Both the position numbers and the translations under genes were made by a program. The notes beneath the pieces were generated by a model. That model was given only the letters and a program-made list of their open reading frames with translations, ran no database searches and was not told where the DNA came from. A stretch of 64,000 bases of DNA, taken from NCBI RefSeq assembly GCF_001761385.1, contig NZ_CP017476.1:3089501-3153500 (forward strand), read 5' to 3'. This document shows positions 17,104 through 26,762 of this stretch, in pieces (position 1 is the first letter of the stretch; each line of letters begins with the position of its first letter). The DNA is from Hydrogenophaga crassostreae (lineage in GTDB: Bacteria > Pseudomonadota > Gammaproteobacteria > Burkholderiales > Burkholderiaceae_C).

Positions 17104-17147
17104 CCGGCGCCCCTCTCCCCCACTCTTTTGAAGAAAGCAACATTTCC

Positions 17148-18125
17148 ATGAAAACCCAAATCACCGAGATGCTGGGCATCGAACACCCCATCGTCCAGGG
17201 CGGCATGCACTTTGTAGGCCTGGCCGAACTCGCCGCCGCCGTGTCCAACGCCGGCGGCCTGGGCGTCATCACCGGGCTCACCCAGCGCACGCCCGAGCTG
17301 CTGGCCAAGGAAATCGCCCGCTGCCGCGAAATGACCGACAAGCCGTTCGGCGTGAACCTCACCTTCCTGCCCACGGTGTCATCGCCCGACTACCCCGGCT
17401 ACATCAAGGCCATCATCGAAGGTGGCGTGAAGGTGGTGGAGACCGCGGGCAACAACCCCCAGAAATACCTGCCCGCGCTCAAAGAGGCTGGCATCAAGGT
17501 GATCCACAAATGCACGGCCGTGCGCCACGCTCTCAAGGCCGAAGCCATCGGCTGCGATGCGGTCAGCGTGGACGGCTTCGAGTGCGGTGGCCACCCCGGT
17601 GAAGACGATGTGCCCAACTTCATCTTGCTGCCCCGTGCAGCCGACGTGCTGAAGATTCCTTTCCTGGCTTCCGGCGGCATGGCCGACGGCCGCTCGCTGG
17701 TGGCCGCACTCGCCATGGGCGCCGACGGCATCAACATGGGCACCCGTTTCATTGCCACACAGGAAGCGCCTGTGCACGCCAATGTGAAAGCAGCCATCGT
17801 CGCCGCCTCGGAGCTGGACACCCGCCTGGTCATGCGCCCGCTGCGCAACACCGAGCGCGTGCTCACCAACCAGGCCGTCGAGCGCTTGCTGGAGAAAGAA
17901 AAGACCCTTGGCGCGAACCTCAAGTTCGAAGACATCCTGCCCGAAGTGGCCGGCGTGTACCCCAAGATCATGCAGGACGGCACCATGGACGCAGGTGCCT
18001 GGTCTTGCGGCATGGTCGCCGGCCTGATCCACGATGTGCCCACGGTGAAAGACCTGATCGACCGCATCATGGCCGAGGCGCACGACATCATCGGAAAGCG
18101 CTTGGCCCGGTTCGACGCGGCCTGA
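17148..18125 (+). CDS. Nitronate monooxygenase (2-nitropropane dioxygenase-like)
   Basis: A 325-residue TIM-barrel flavoprotein. The start (MLGIEHPIVQGGMHFVGLAELAAAV) and the FMN-phosphate region (SGGMADGRSLVAALAMGADGINMGTRF) are typical of the nitronate monooxygenase family, and CDAVSVDGFECGGHPGEDD carries the conserved His-Pro-Gly. Family members oxidise alkyl nitronates such as propionate 3-nitronate with FMN and oxygen; related enzymes have other flavin activities. An open frame reaches up to 16992 but overlaps the upstream gene, and the ATG at 17148 is the family start. Last gene of the likely CoA operon; no convincing terminator separates it from the convergent antiporter gene. Confidence 0.92.
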   Translation: MKTQITEMLGIEHPIVQGGMHFVGLAELAAAVSNAGGLGVITGLTQRTPELLAKEIARCREMTDKPFGVNLTFLPTVSSPDYPGYIKAIIEGGVKVVETAGNNPQKYLPALKEAGIKVIHKCTAVRHALKAEAIGCDAVSVDGFECGGHPGEDDVPNFILLPRAADVLKIPFLASGGMADGRSLVAALAMGADGINMGTRFIATQEAPVHANVKAAIVAASELDTRLVMRPLRNTERVLTNQAVERLLEKEKTLGANLKFEDILPEVAGVYPKIMQDGTMDAGAWSCGMVAGLIHDVPTVKDLIDRIMAEAHDIIGKRLARFDAA

Positions 18126-18246
18126 GCAATAGGGCGCCTCCAAGGCGCTTCAAGGAGCGGCTCGGAGGAACACCATCAGGGCTCCTCCGACCGACCGGGC
18201 CCGGCTTTTGACAAGGGACCCGGCGACCGCGACCGGCCGGGGAGGT

Positions 18247-19509
18247 TCAGTGCGCTTGGTCCGCCTTGCCGGCTGCGTCACCCAGGGCCCGCTTGGTCAT
18301 CGCGCCAATCGACATCCCCTGCCCCAGAATCGAGAAGATCACCACACCGTAGGTCAGCGCCAGGATGGTGTCGCGCTCGGGCCCGGTGGGCAACGACAAG
18401 GCCAGTGCGACCGAAATACCGCCGCGCAAGCCGCCCCAGGTGAGCACCTTCCATGAGCCGGCGGGCAGGTTGAACGAGCGTGGTGTCAGGCGCACCGGCA
18501 AGCCCACCGTCAACAGGCGCGCCAGCAACGTGACCACAATGGCAACGCCAATGCCGATCATTTCCGTCCCTGAAAAGCTGATCACCATCACCTCCATACC
18601 GATCAGCACGAACAACACGGCGTTGAGGATTTCGTCGACCAGTTCCCAGAACATGTCGACATAACGGCGCGTGGTGTCCGACATGGCAAGAGCCCGCCCA
18701 TGGTTTCCCACGATCAACCCGGCAACCACCATGGCCAATGGGCCAGACATGTGCAACTTCGCCGCCAGCGCATAACCTCCGACCACGGTGGCCAGGGTGA
18801 GCAACACCTCCACCTGGTAGTTGTCCACACTGCGCAGCAACCAGAATGTCACAGAGCCCAACACCAGCCCCAGGATCAAACCGCCACCGGCCTCATGGGC
18901 CAGCAACTCGGCACCCTGCGCAACGGATGGCGCCACACCACTCACCAACATGCCCAGCAACAAGGAAAACACCACCACACCCACGCCGTCGTTGAACAGC
19001 GATTCGCCCGCGATCACCAGCTCCAGCTCACGCGGGGCGTTGGCCGATTTGAGAATGCCCATGACAGCGATCGGATCGGTAGGGGAAATGAGCGAGCCAA
19101 ACAACAGGCAATACATCAGGGGCACGCCCAGGCCGACCCACGGCAACACATAAAAGAGCGTGAAACCCACCAGCAAGGTCGAAAGCACAGTGCTCACGAT
19201 AGCCAGCGACCCAACCTGCCATCGAAAGGCTTTCAGCTCACTCAGGTCAATGTGCAGCGCGCCTGCGAAGAGCAGGAACGACAACATGCCCTGCATCAAC
19301 ACGCCGGAGAAGTCGATGGACTGCAGCAGGGAGACCTCTGCATCGTGCAGTTCGCGGGCAACGCCAAAGCCGTCGAGCACCACCAGACCCAGCGAGAAAA
19401 TCAAAGCCACGGCCATCACGCCAATCGCCGTGGGAAGCTTGATGAACCGGTGGTTCACATAGGCCATCAAGGCGGTCAAAACCAGGCAGACGGCAACGAT
19501 ATTCAGCAT
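18247..19509 (-). CDS. Cation:proton antiporter (CPA1/NhaP-type)
   Basis: A 420-residue inner membrane protein with about twelve hydrophobic segments. The ion-binding motif ELVIAGESLFNDGVGVVVF (Asn-Asp in the fifth to sixth helix) and the early SPTDPIAVMGIL segment identify the CPA1 Na+/H+ exchanger family. It would exchange external protons for Na+ or K+ to keep pH and salt balance. A conserved arginine-glycine stretch (WGGLRGGISVALALSLP) lies near the C-terminus. The C-terminal cytosolic tail is short, about 20 residues. It is a single gene, convergent with the nitronate monooxygenase. Confidence 0.93.
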   Translation of the reverse strand: MLNIVAVCLVLTALMAYVNHRFIKLPTAIGVMAVALIFSLGLVVLDGFGVARELHDAEVSLLQSIDFSGVLMQGMLSFLLFAGALHIDLSELKAFRWQVGSLAIVSTVLSTLLVGFTLFYVLPWVGLGVPLMYCLLFGSLISPTDPIAVMGILKSANAPRELELVIAGESLFNDGVGVVVFSLLLGMLVSGVAPSVAQGAELLAHEAGGGLILGLVLGSVTFWLLRSVDNYQVEVLLTLATVVGGYALAAKLHMSGPLAMVVAGLIVGNHGRALAMSDTTRRYVDMFWELVDEILNAVLFVLIGMEVMVISFSGTEMIGIGVAIVVTLLARLLTVGLPVRLTPRSFNLPAGSWKVLTWGGLRGGISVALALSLPTGPERDTILALTYGVVIFSILGQGMSIGAMTKRALGDAAGKADQAH

Positions 19510-19648
19510 ATTCTGGCGAAGTTGGACTCAACAGGGGCGCGTCCGAAAGACGGATGCATCCTGCTCAAAAATCGGCGACCGATGCACCGACATCCCAGAC
19601 GCTGCGGTCAGAAAAAGGGATACCAGCGCACTGGCACCCACGCTCACA

Positions 19649-20044
19649 TCACTGGCACTTGCCCGGAATGGCGTCAGGAATGCTGCACCGGACGCCGCCT
19701 TTGGCTGTGCAAGACTGCAACGCACCTGCTTCTGCTTCAGTCTGTGTCGATCCGCTGGACACACCCCACACCAGGCTGCTGCCACCACCGGTCGCGAGCG
19801 CTGCGCATGAGCCACTGCCGGCAAACTCGTGAATGACCACGCAGCCGTCGCCGCCACAGCGCGTGACAGCGCCGGTGTTCGCCTGTGCCTGGGAGATAAA
19901 GTTGGTCGCAATGTAAGCAGATGGCGTGCTGACATTCAACGCGATGGCACCGTGAGGCGTAGGGCCGTCGCTGCCGCCTCCACAGGCACTCAACACCAGG
20001 CCAGCCGCAGCCACACCCAACCAGGTCTTCAGGGAATTCAACAT
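19649..20044 (-). CDS. DUF4189-containing lipoprotein
   Basis: A 131-residue secreted protein. The N-terminal signal peptide ends in the lipobox LSAC, with the cysteine at residue 20 followed by GGGSDG, so the product should be a lipoprotein. The remainder (about residues 31-130) looks like the DUF4189 domain: a GAIA start, paired cysteines in TRCGGDGCVVI and CAALATGGG, and EAEAGALQSCTAKGG. Its function is unknown; DUF4189 proteins are small disulfide-stabilised exported proteins. The sequence GGAGG six bases upstream of the ATG at 20044 fixes this start over an in-frame ATG seven codons earlier. Confidence 0.85.
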   Translation of the reverse strand: MLNSLKTWLGVAAAGLVLSACGGGSDGPTPHGAIALNVSTPSAYIATNFISQAQANTGAVTRCGGDGCVVIHEFAGSGSCAALATGGGSSLVWGVSSGSTQTEAEAGALQSCTAKGGVRCSIPDAIPGKCQ

Positions 20045-20270
20045 ATACGCCTCCAAATTCATCAAAAAGTAGCAAATAGCGTATCACGCAGCAAAGCTCA
20101 GACTGTCGGCACACATTCAGTTGGCAGCGTCAACCATGAAGCAGGTCGGTTGCCGGAACGCTGGATGCTCACTGCCGGCTGGCTTGTCGCCAGGCTGAGT
20201 CACCAGGAGCCTCCCGTGTAAAACGCTTGAGGACTTCAGCAGGCCTAACAACCTCTGCGCACGCCCGCGC

Positions 20271-22616
20271 TCACTCAACCCGCGAGATTCGGTTGGGCTT
20301 GAAACCCAGATCGGCTGCCTTGCCTTTGCGGGCACGCGCGCTGCGGGCGTTGTTCAGGCTGCGAATCTCAAGTGTTTCTTCGCGCTCCTTCCCGCCGCGA
20401 CCGATACCTTCGATCTTCACGCTGCGCGTATACGCCGCTGCGCCGGCCAAGGTGTCTTTCGCATCGAGGTCCAGCAGCATCAGGCCACGACCGCCCTTCT
20501 CCATGGTCTTGAGTTCGCCGATCTCAAATGTCAAGATCCGCCCACCGGTCGAAGCACAGGCCACATGGGTGGCGGGCAACAAAGGCAGACTGCCCGTGGC
20601 GTTCGCAACGTGAGACGGCGCGCACACCGTTTCACCATCGCCCACGGTGATGAAGGTCTTGCCGGCCTTCTGGCGCGACACCAGGTTTTCCACACTGGCC
20701 AGGAAGCCGTAGCCGCCGGTGCTGGACAACAGCAGGCTGGCATGGGCCGGACCGGCAAAATAGTGTGCGGGCTGGGTACCTGATTCCAGATCGATCAGTG
20801 TCGTGATGGGCTGGCCATCGCCACGGGCACCAGGCAGGCTCGCCACGGGAACCGAATACACGCGGCCATTGCTGCCGAAGACGATCAAGGTGTCCACCGT
20901 TCGGCACTCAAAGGTACCGTGCAAACCATCGCCTGCTTTAAAGGCGAAACTCGCCGCCTCGTGGCCATGGGCAGTGCGGGCCCGCACCCAGCCTTTGACA
21001 GAGATGATCACCGTGACGGGCTCATCAACGACCTTGATTTCGGCCACAGCTCTTTTCTCGGCCTGGATCAGCGTGCGGCGTTCATCGGCGAACGTCTTGG
21101 CGTCGGCTTCTATCTCCCTCACCATCAGGCGCTTGAGACTGCCGGGATTGCCCAGAATGTCTTCCAGCTTGCCCTGCTCTTCGCGCAGCTTGCTGAGCTC
21201 TTGCTCGATCTTGATAGCTTCCAGCCGCGCCAACTGGCGCAAACGGATTTCCAGAATGTCTTCGGCCTGGCGGTCGCTGAGCTTGAAGCGCTCGATCAGC
21301 GCTGCCTTGGGCTCGTCGCTCTGACGGATGATGGCGATCACCTCGTCGATGTTGAGCAAAACAAGTTGACGGCCTTCCAGGATGTGGCTGCGATCAAGTA
21401 CCTTGTCGAGGCGGTGCTGTGAACGGCGGGTGACTGTGGTCTGTCGGAACTCGATCCACTCGGTCAACATCAGGCGCAGCGACTTTTGCGTGGGGCGCCC
21501 GTCGATGCCGATCATGGTCAGGTTGATCGGGCTTGAACTTTCCAGACTGGTGTGGGCCAGCAGCGCCGTGATCAGCTCTCTCTGCTCGATGCGGCTGCTC
21601 TTGGGCTCGAACACCAGGCGCACCGGCGCGTCCTTGCTCGATTCGTCGCGCACCCCGTCGAGCACCATCAAGATGCTCGCTTTGAGCTGCGTCTGGTCCT
21701 GGCTCAGGGCCTTTTTGCCGGCCTTGACCTTGGGGTTGGTGATCTCTTCGATCTCTTCCAGCACTTTTTGCGAGCTCACGCCAGGCGGCAATTCGGTGAC
21801 GACCAGATTCCACTGGCCACGGGCCAACTCCTCGATCTTCCAGCGAGCGCGCACCTTGAGGCTACCGCGCCCTGTACGGTAAGCGTCCGCAATATCGCTG
21901 GCTGGGCTGATGATCTGGCCGCCGCCTGGATAGTCAGGGCCCGGCAAGATGGCGAGCAACTCTTCTTCGGTGAGCTTCGGGTTCTTGATCAGTGCCACAC
22001 AGGCAGTGGCCACTTCGCGAAGGTTGTGGCTCGGGATTTCCGTGGCCAGTCCCACGGCAATGCCGGAAGCCCCGTTGAGCAGGTTAAACGGCAGGCGGGC
22101 TGGCAACTGCTTGGGTTCTTCAAAAGAGCCGTCGTAGGTGGGAATGAAATCAACCGTTCCCTCATCGATCTCGTCGAGCAGCAGACCGGTGATTTTGGCC
22201 AGACGCGCTTCCGTGTATCGCATGGCCGCCGCGCCATCGCCGTCACGCGAGCCGAAGTTGCCCTGTCCATCGATCAGCGGGTAGCGCTGCGAAAAATCCT
22301 GCGCCATTCGCACCATCGCGTCGTACGCAGCCGAATCGCCATGGGGGTGGTATTTGCCCAAGACATCGCCAACCACGCGTGCGCTCTTGACCGGCTTGGC
22401 GCCTGTGTTGCCTGAGAAGCCAAGACCCATGCGCTCCATGGCATAGAGGATGCGGCGTTGCACCGGCTTTTGACCGTCGCACACATCGGGCAAAGCGCGG
22501 CCTTTGACGACCGACAAGGCGTATTCAAGATAGGCGCGCTGCGCATAGCTGGCCAGGTTGTCCTCACCAGGCGCATCGGGCTCAGCCAAGGGGAGTTCGG
22601 GGTTCATCGTGTCCAT
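20271..22616 (-). CDS. parC: DNA topoisomerase IV subunit A
   Basis: A 781-residue type IIA topoisomerase subunit. The winged-helix breakage-reunion domain carries the catalytic tyrosine Tyr134 in AMRYTEARL, and the quinolone-determining segment reads HPHGDSAAYDAMV (Ser95, Asp99 at the position of E. coli ParC Glu84). The C-terminal part forms the degenerate beta-propeller. The length and the absence of the GyrA box (QRRGGKG) mark it as ParC and not GyrA. With ParE it decatenates daughter chromosomes using ATP. parE lies upstream on the same strand, with a lytic transglycosylase gene inserted between them; only 24 bases separate that gene from parC, so one transcript is likely. Confidence 0.97.
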   Translation of the reverse strand: MDTMNPELPLAEPDAPGEDNLASYAQRAYLEYALSVVKGRALPDVCDGQKPVQRRILYAMERMGLGFSGNTGAKPVKSARVVGDVLGKYHPHGDSAAYDAMVRMAQDFSQRYPLIDGQGNFGSRDGDGAAAMRYTEARLAKITGLLLDEIDEGTVDFIPTYDGSFEEPKQLPARLPFNLLNGASGIAVGLATEIPSHNLREVATACVALIKNPKLTEEELLAILPGPDYPGGGQIISPASDIADAYRTGRGSLKVRARWKIEELARGQWNLVVTELPPGVSSQKVLEEIEEITNPKVKAGKKALSQDQTQLKASILMVLDGVRDESSKDAPVRLVFEPKSSRIEQRELITALLAHTSLESSSPINLTMIGIDGRPTQKSLRLMLTEWIEFRQTTVTRRSQHRLDKVLDRSHILEGRQLVLLNIDEVIAIIRQSDEPKAALIERFKLSDRQAEDILEIRLRQLARLEAIKIEQELSKLREEQGKLEDILGNPGSLKRLMVREIEADAKTFADERRTLIQAEKRAVAEIKVVDEPVTVIISVKGWVRARTAHGHEAASFAFKAGDGLHGTFECRTVDTLIVFGSNGRVYSVPVASLPGARGDGQPITTLIDLESGTQPAHYFAGPAHASLLLSSTGGYGFLASVENLVSRQKAGKTFITVGDGETVCAPSHVANATGSLPLLPATHVACASTGGRILTFEIGELKTMEKGGRGLMLLDLDAKDTLAGAAAYTRSVKIEGIGRGGKEREETLEIRSLNNARSARARKGKAADLGFKPNRISRVE

Positions 22617-22640
22617 GGTCTCTTTTTCAATTGCTTGCGA

Positions 22641-23375
22641 TCACAGCGGCGTGGCGGGTGTTGCGCCATCAGCCCTGGCTTGCTGCGTGGTTGTGCGCTG
22701 CATGCGAATGGCCTTCGGAGGACGCAAATCCTGGTGCAGGCGCATCACCTTGCGCACGTAATTCTGGGTTTCACTGTAGTTGGGTATCTGCCGGCCCGCT
22801 CGATCGACCGCACCTTCGCCGGCGTTGTAGGCAGCCAGCGCCAAAGGAACCTCGCCATCGAACCTCTTGAGCAACCACGCAAGGTAACGTGCACCCGCCT
22901 GCAAATTGGTTCGGGGATCGGTCAGGCGTTGCTCCACCGTCTGGCGACCTTTGGCGCTCACACCGAAGCGCTCGGCGGTCTCGGGGATCACTTGCATCAG
23001 TCCTACCGCACCCATCGGGCTCACCACCTTGGCGTTGAAATTTGACTCGGTGGATATCACCGCTTTCAACAAGTCGTAGTCCACGCCAGAGGCCGCAGCA
23101 GCCTCCCGAATCAGGTGCTTGACGGCTTTGTAGCCGACCGAAATCTCAAAAGCCGTGTGCAGACTGGCGGCTCTCGAACGCACCGAGCGATCGGTGGGAG
23201 AAGAGCTGCCCGGGTTCTGAAAAAGGAGCTGGTAGCGGCGACTGACCTGATGATCTGCAAAGTGCTTTTGGCCTCGGGCATCGACATAGCCCCAGACCTC
23301 GGCATGGGCAGGCGCACCCGCCAGGAGCAACAGCCCCGTGGTGATGGCGAGCGCCAACCGTTGGATTGCCTTCAA
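22641..23375 (-). CDS. Periplasmic lytic transglycosylase (SLT domain)
   Basis: A 244-residue exported protein with a signal peptide ending AGAPAHA (about residue 25), a short DUF4124-like segment (EVWGYVDARGQKHFADH), and an SLT goose-lysozyme-like domain from about residue 95. The catalytic glutamate is Glu110 in ISTESNFNAKVVSPMGAVGLMQ, and ALAAYNAGEGAVDR closes the domain. Such enzymes cleave the MurNAc-GlcNAc bond of peptidoglycan, leaving a 1,6-anhydro end. Its ATG overlaps the parE stop codon by four bases, so it is translationally coupled to parE. Confidence 0.94.
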   Translation of the reverse strand: MKAIQRLALAITTGLLLLAGAPAHAEVWGYVDARGQKHFADHQVSRRYQLLFQNPGSSSPTDRSVRSRAASLHTAFEISVGYKAVKHLIREAAAASGVDYDLLKAVISTESNFNAKVVSPMGAVGLMQVIPETAERFGVSAKGRQTVEQRLTDPRTNLQAGARYLAWLLKRFDGEVPLALAAYNAGEGAVDRAGRQIPNYSETQNYVRKVMRLHQDLRPPKAIRMQRTTTQQARADGATPATPL

Positions 23376-25342
23376 ACGTCGATCTCCACCGAATCGCCGT
23401 GCAGCTCCATCAGCTCGCGACGCGATGCGGCCTCGCCCTTGCCCATGAGTTTGGTGATCAGCGCCTCGGTACCGGCGAAATCCAGTGAACCCAGTGTGAC
23501 CTGCATCAAGCGACGCGTGTCAGGGTTGAGCGTGGTGTCCCACAACTGCTCGGCGTTCATCTCGCCCAGACCTTTGAAACGGCTGATGGGGCATTTTTCG
23601 CGCGCCACGCCGTCTTTTTCGGCCTTGTCCAGAATGGCATGCAACTCGCCGTCGTCCAGGGCGTATTGCTTCATCGCCGGCTTCTTGCCGCGCGCAGGCA
23701 CATCGACCCGGAACAGTGGCGGACGCGCCACATACACATGGCCTGCTTCAATCAGTTTGGGGAAATGGCGGAAAAACAGCGTCAGCAACAAGACCTGAAT
23801 ATGCGAGCCATCCACGTCGGCGTCCGACAAGATACACACCTTGCCGTAACGCAGACCGCTCATGTCGGGCGTGTCCAGCGGACCATGAGGGTCAACGCCG
23901 ATGGCCACCGAAATGTCGTGGATTTCGTTGTTGGCGAAGAGGCGGTCACGGTCCACCTCCCAGGTGTTGAGCACCTTGCCGCGCAGCGGAAGGATGGCCT
24001 GGCTTTCTTTGTCACGGCCCATCTTGGCGCTGCCGCCAGCGGAGTCGCCCTCGACCAGAAACACTTCGTTGTGCGCCAGGTCGCGACTTTCGCAATCTGT
24101 CAGCTTGCCCGGCAAAACGGCCACACCCGAACCTTTTCGCTTCTCGACTTTCTGGCCGGCCTTCTGGCGGCTCTGCGCGGCCTTGATGGCCAGCTCTGCC
24201 AGCTTCTTGCCATAGTCGACATGCTGGTTGAGCCACAACTCCAGCGCCGGGCGCACATAACTGCCCACCAGGCGCACAGCATCGCGCGAGTTCAGGCGTT
24301 CTTTGATCTGGCCCTGGAACTGCGGATCGAGCACCTTTGCGCTCAGCACATAGTTGGCGCGTGCGAACACGTCTTCAGGCAGCAACTTCACGCCCTTGGG
24401 CAACAGCGCATGCAATTCGATGAAGCTCTTGACAGCCTGAAACAGGCCGTCGCGCAAGCCACTTTCATGGGTACCGCCCGCGCTGGTGGGGATCAGGTTC
24501 ACATAGCTTTCTCGCACAGGATGGCCGTCCTCGGTGAACGCCACACACCATGAAGCGCCTTCGCCTTCGGCAAAACTGTCGTGCCCGCTGTCGGCAAAGC
24601 CCTCGCCTTCAAACAACGGAATCACAGGCTCACCATTGAGCGTTTGCTGCAGATAGTCGCGCAAACCCCCTTTGTAAAGCCAGACCTGGGTGTCTTTGGT
24701 CTTCTCGTTCACCAGCGTCACGCTGACGCCCGGCATCAACACGGCCTTGCTGCGCAACAAATGCGTCAGATCGCCCATGGGCAGCAAGGCAGACTCAAAG
24801 TATTTGGCGTCTGGCCAGGCGCGCACGGTGGTGCCCTGCTTGCGATCGCCCTCGCCTTTGGGCACCGTCACAAGCGGCTCGATCACATCGCCAGCCGAAA
24901 AAGCGAGCTTGGCCACCTGGCCCTCGCGGTAGCTGGTGACTTCCAGGCGGGTGGACAGCGCGTTGGTCACGCTCACGCCCACGCCATGCAGGCCGCCTGA
25001 AAAGCTATAAGCCCCACCCTTGCCCTTGTCAAACTTGCCACCCGCATGCAGCCGCGTGAAGACCAGCTCCACCACGGGTGCTTTTTCTTCGGGGTGCAAG
25101 CCAAATGGAATGCCTCGGCCATCGTCCTCAATGCTCACCGAGTTGTCGGCGTGCAGTGTGACCTTGATCTTTTTGCCGAAACCGGCCAACGCCTCGTCGG
25201 CCGCGTTGTCCAGGACTTCCTGGATGATGTGCAGCGGGTTATCGGTGCGGGTGTACATGCCCGGGCGCTGTTTCACCGGCTCTAGGCCTTTGAGAACGCG
25301 GATCGAGCCTTCGGAATATTCAGAGTTGCTTTGGGTCGCCAT
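23372..25342 (-). CDS. parE: DNA topoisomerase IV subunit B
   Basis: A 656-residue GHKL ATPase subunit: ATP-binding motifs EVLDNAADEAL and SIEDDGRGIPFGLHPEEK near the N-terminus, GLHGVGVSVTNALS in the lid, and the TOPRIM motif LVEGDSAGGSAKMGRD around residue 425 with DADVDGSHIQ later. The length and PEEKAPVVELVFTRLHAGGKFD wording are of ParE type, and the partner gene parC is downstream. I use the ATG at 25342 (MATQSNSEYSEGSIRVLKGL); the frame above it contains no family sequence. First gene of the parE-transglycosylase-parC operon, divergent from an MFS gene. Confidence 0.97.
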   Translation of the reverse strand: MATQSNSEYSEGSIRVLKGLEPVKQRPGMYTRTDNPLHIIQEVLDNAADEALAGFGKKIKVTLHADNSVSIEDDGRGIPFGLHPEEKAPVVELVFTRLHAGGKFDKGKGGAYSFSGGLHGVGVSVTNALSTRLEVTSYREGQVAKLAFSAGDVIEPLVTVPKGEGDRKQGTTVRAWPDAKYFESALLPMGDLTHLLRSKAVLMPGVSVTLVNEKTKDTQVWLYKGGLRDYLQQTLNGEPVIPLFEGEGFADSGHDSFAEGEGASWCVAFTEDGHPVRESYVNLIPTSAGGTHESGLRDGLFQAVKSFIELHALLPKGVKLLPEDVFARANYVLSAKVLDPQFQGQIKERLNSRDAVRLVGSYVRPALELWLNQHVDYGKKLAELAIKAAQSRQKAGQKVEKRKGSGVAVLPGKLTDCESRDLAHNEVFLVEGDSAGGSAKMGRDKESQAILPLRGKVLNTWEVDRDRLFANNEIHDISVAIGVDPHGPLDTPDMSGLRYGKVCILSDADVDGSHIQVLLLTLFFRHFPKLIEAGHVYVARPPLFRVDVPARGKKPAMKQYALDDGELHAILDKAEKDGVAREKCPISRFKGLGEMNAEQLWDTTLNPDTRRLMQVTLGSLDFAGTEALITKLMGKGEAASRRELMELHGDSVEIDV

Positions 25343-25511
25343 GGGGGCGAATTGTAGGCCCAAGATCTGAAAAAGACTGTATGTACGTCCATATATCGAC
25401 CGCCGCACAAGCAACCTATGCACCAAAGACATCAATCACCGCATCAAATATCACGGCGCCGGGTCACCCCCGTGCTGTGCGCTTGCCAGGTGAATTGGAT
25501 ACATTTCTAGG

Positions 25512-26762
25512 ATGATTTCAAACGCAGGTGCCATGGGCGCCGCTCCTCCCCGACTTTCAGCTTGGCAAGTATTGGCTTGCGGGGCCGCCATCGTGACCCT
25601 GTCCATGGGCGTGCGACACGGTTTTGGCCTGTGGTTGCAACCCATCACACAAGCCCAGGGATGGACACGCGAGAGTTTTTCCTTCGCGCTGGCCATTCAA
25701 AACCTCTCCTGGGGTGTTTTCGGTATTTTTGCCGGCATGGCCGCTGACCGGTTCGGCGCCATGCGCGTACTGATTGGTGGAGCCCTTCTCTACGCCATGG
25801 GTCTGGCCGGTATGGCCCTGACCACCACCACCATGGGTTTCGCCCTGACCACTGGCGTTTTGATCGGCGCAGCCCAGGCGGGAACCACCTATGCGGTGGT
25901 TTACGGTGTGATCGGGCGCCAGATCGCGCCGGAAAGGCGCTCCTGGGCCATGGGCGTGGCCGCTGCAGCCGGTTCTTTCGGCCAGTTTCTGATGGTGCCA
26001 GTCGAAGGGTGGTTGATCAGCTCATTTGGCTGGCAAGAAGCCTTGCTGATACTGGCTGGCGCCATTTTTCTGATCATGCCGCTGGCGCGTGGCTTGCGCG
26101 AGCCGGGCTTTGGCGGTGCATCCACCCCACCACGCGAACAAACCATTCTGCAAGCCCTGCAAGAAGCCATGGGTTACCGCAGCTTCCAGTTGGTGATGGC
26201 GGGTTACTTTGTCTGTGGCTTCCAGGTGGTCTTTATCGGCGTGCACATGCCCAGCTACCTGAAAGACAACGGTCTTTCACCGCAGGTCGCCAGCTACGCC
26301 TTGGCGCTGATCGGCCTTTTCAACGTGATCGGCACGTATGCGGCGGGCGCCCTGGGCCAGCGTCTGCCCAAACGCCACATCCTTGCATTTATATACATTG
26401 CCCGCGCTGTGGTGATCAGCGTGTTCCTGATCGTGCCGCTGTCCCCCATGAGTGTCTATGTGTTCGCTTCGGTCATGGGCGTTCTGTGGCTCTCGACCGT
26501 TCCGCCCACCAACGCCATGATCGCGCAGATTTTTGGCGTCGCCCACATGTCCATGCTCGGCGGCTTCGTCTTCTTCAGTCACCAGATCGGCAGCTTCATG
26601 GGCGTTTGGCTGGGTGGCTACCTGTATGACAGAACCGGCAGCTACGACATCGTCTGGTACATCGCCATCGCCCTGGGCGTTTTTGCTGCCTTGATCAACT
26701 TGCCGGTTCGCGAAACCCCGATCGTGCGCGGACCACAACGGGCAGAGGCGGTAGCCGCATGA
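25512..26762 (+). CDS. MFS transporter (oxalate/formate or monocarboxylate antiporter-like)
   Basis: A 416-residue inner membrane protein with about twelve hydrophobic segments. Features such as GVRHGFGLWLQPITQAQGWTRE at the start and AGMAADRFGAMRVLIGG as loop 2-3 signature fit the MFS branch that includes oxalate/formate antiporters and monocarboxylate carriers. The substrate is not known. An in-frame ATG at 25533 preceded by CAGGTG could be the true start. The stop overlaps the ATG of the 42-residue small gene (ATGA), so translation of the two is probably coupled. Confidence 0.9.
   Translation: MISNAGAMGAAPPRLSAWQVLACGAAIVTLSMGVRHGFGLWLQPITQAQGWTRESFSFALAIQNLSWGVFGIFAGMAADRFGAMRVLIGGALLYAMGLAGMALTTTTMGFALTTGVLIGAAQAGTTYAVVYGVIGRQIAPERRSWAMGVAAAAGSFGQFLMVPVEGWLISSFGWQEALLILAGAIFLIMPLARGLREPGFGGASTPPREQTILQALQEAMGYRSFQLVMAGYFVCGFQVVFIGVHMPSYLKDNGLSPQVASYALALIGLFNVIGTYAAGALGQRLPKRHILAFIYIARAVVISVFLIVPLSPMSVYVFASVMGVLWLSTVPPTNAMIAQIFGVAHMSMLGGFVFFSHQIGSFMGVWLGGYLYDRTGSYDIVWYIAIALGVFAALINLPVRETPIVRGPQRAEAVAA

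Noticed and set aside
18162..18190. Inverted repeat (8-bp arms, 13-base loop) between the nitronate monooxygenase and antiporter genes
   Set aside because: No T tract follows on either strand and the loop is large, so I do not call it a terminator.
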